Shown: in pieces, positions 4,834 through 5,550 of the stretch | Layout: every line of letters starts with the position of its first letter | Position numbering within the stretch: position 1 is the stretch's first letter | DNA from: Rhodospirillaceae bacterium | GTDB lineage: Bacteria > Pseudomonadota > Alphaproteobacteria > Rhodospirillales_A > Casp-alpha2 | Direction of reading: 5' to 3' | Assembly: GCA_003488105.1 (NCBI GenBank) | Contig: DNMS01000133.1 | Location: 1-5,550 of the forward strand | DNA length: 5,550 bases | Program-made: the position numbers and the translations under genes | The notes under the pieces: generated by a model | Told to the model about the DNA's origin: nothing | Database searches by the model: none | Seen by the model: only the letters and a program-made list of their open reading frames with translations

Positions 4834-5550
4834 ATGGTTGCCCCCGCCCTGCCCCTGTCCGCCAATGCCGTTTCCGCCGACGACCTGAACCGCCTGATCG
4901 GCACGGACGCCTGCCCCGTCATCGTCGACGTGCGCCGCCGCACCGCCTTCGACAAGGCCGATGCCATGATCGCCACGGCGATATGGCGCGACCATGCGGC
5001 CGCCGCCGACTGGGCCGACAGCCTGCCGGATGAATGCTCCGTCGTCGTCTATTGCGTGCACGGCCATGCCATCAGCCAGAGCGCCGCCGCGACCCTGCGG
5101 GCGCTCGGCGTCGACGCCTACTTCCTGGACGGCGGAATTGAGCATTTCGCCGACGCGGGCGGCGTCACCGTCAAGCACGGTCTGGTGCCCGAAGACCGGC
5201 CCAGCATCTGGGTCACCCGCGAGCGGCCCAAGATCGACCGCATCGCCTGCCCCTGGTTCATTCGCCGCTTCATCGACCCGGACGCCGTGTTTCATTACGT
5301 CGGCAAGGAGTTCGTGTCCGACGTGGCGACAGAGACCGGCGGCATTCCCTATGACATCCCGGATGTGGATTTCAGTCATGTCGGCGAAAACTGCAGCTTC
5401 GACGCCTTCGTCGCCTGGTCGGGAATCAAGGACCCGGCCCTGGACCGGCTGGCGGACATCGTCCGCGGCGCGGATACCGGTAAACTCGACCTGGCCCCTG
5501 AATGCGCCGGGCTGCTGGCGACGTCGCTCGGCCTGTCGGCGCTGTACGCG
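4834..5550 (+). CDS. Rhodanese domain fused to ChrB-type chromate-resistance domain (3' end cut by window)
   Basis: The 239 visible residues hold two domains and no stop, so the gene continues past the right edge; by comparison with remembered family members some 35-50 residues are missing. Residues about 13-112 are a rhodanese (sulfurtransferase) domain: VIVDVRRRTAFD (29-40) and the active-site loop YCVHGHAISQS (73-83) with probable catalytic C74, then FLDGGIEHF (97-105). Residues about 125-239 match the ChrB domain of chromate-resistance proteins: TRERPKIDRIACPWFIRRF (128-146) with C139, then HVGENCSFDAF (182-192) with H182, E185 and C187, then VRGADTGKLDLAP. ChrB proteins act in chromate sensing or resistance, often beside the ChrA exporter; the rhodanese part may handle sulfane sulfur or oxyanions. 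The start is set by AGAGG at 4821-4825, 8 bases before the ATG. The gene has its own promoter candidate and may head an operon outside the window. Domain calls are firm; the physiological role is inferred. Confidence 0.9.
   Translation, partial: MVAPALPLSANAVSADDLNRLIGTDACPVIVDVRRRTAFDKADAMIATAIWRDHAAAADWADSLPDECSVVVYCVHGHAISQSAAATLRALGVDAYFLDGGIEHFADAGGVTVKHGLVPEDRPSIWVTRERPKIDRIACPWFIRRFIDPDAVFHYVGKEFVSDVATETGGIPYDIPDVDFSHVGENCSFDAFVAWSGIKDPALDRLADIVRGADTGKLDLAPECAGLLATSLGLSALYA

Overview
The window is a GC-rich stretch of a bacterial chromosome. Codon use strongly favours G or C in third position, and the protein sequences look alphaproteobacterial, perhaps Rhodospirillales-like. That placement is inferred from protein style only; no rRNA or other marker gene is present. 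Five complete or near-complete genes and one gene cut by the right edge fill almost all of it. No tRNA, CRISPR array, insertion sequence or phage gene was seen.

Left block (7-2334, + strand): three tightly packed genes that look like one operon. They are cysQ (3'(2'),5'-bisphosphate nucleotidase), a Sua5-type L-threonylcarbamoyladenylate synthase (the t6A tRNA modification enzyme), and a DEDDh 3'-5' exonuclease of the ERI-1/KapD-like type. Sua5 most likely starts at a TTG inside the end of cysQ, and the exonuclease start overlaps the Sua5 stop as ATGA. All three deal with nucleotides or RNA, but they do not form a recognised pathway.

Middle block (2335-4696): a 12-helix MFS transporter on the - strand converges on the exonuclease. 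A strong hairpin with a U-tract for the - strand lies between them. The transporter is divergent from an AraC-family regulator with an N-terminal cupin (NimR-like). Their shared intergenic region holds a perfect 11-bp inverted repeat (3858-3887), the best operator candidate in the window. It also holds a second, bulged hairpin (3764-3790) followed by five Ts on the + strand. This is the classic layout of a transporter controlled by its divergent regulator; the ligand is unknown.

Right block (4697-5550): a good-looking promoter (TTGTCC, 17 bp, TATAAA), a leader with a GC-only stem-loop, then a gene that runs off the edge. It encodes an N-terminal rhodanese domain fused to a ChrB-type chromate-resistance domain. 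The pairing of ChrB with the transporter/regulator unit suggests a stress or detoxification locus, but the rest of the system lies outside the window.

Nothing here is clearly a new system. The most checkable new points are the operator in the divergent region, the hairpin just upstream of the MFS ribosome-binding site, the unusually long first loop of the transporter, and the structured leader of the rhodanese-ChrB gene.
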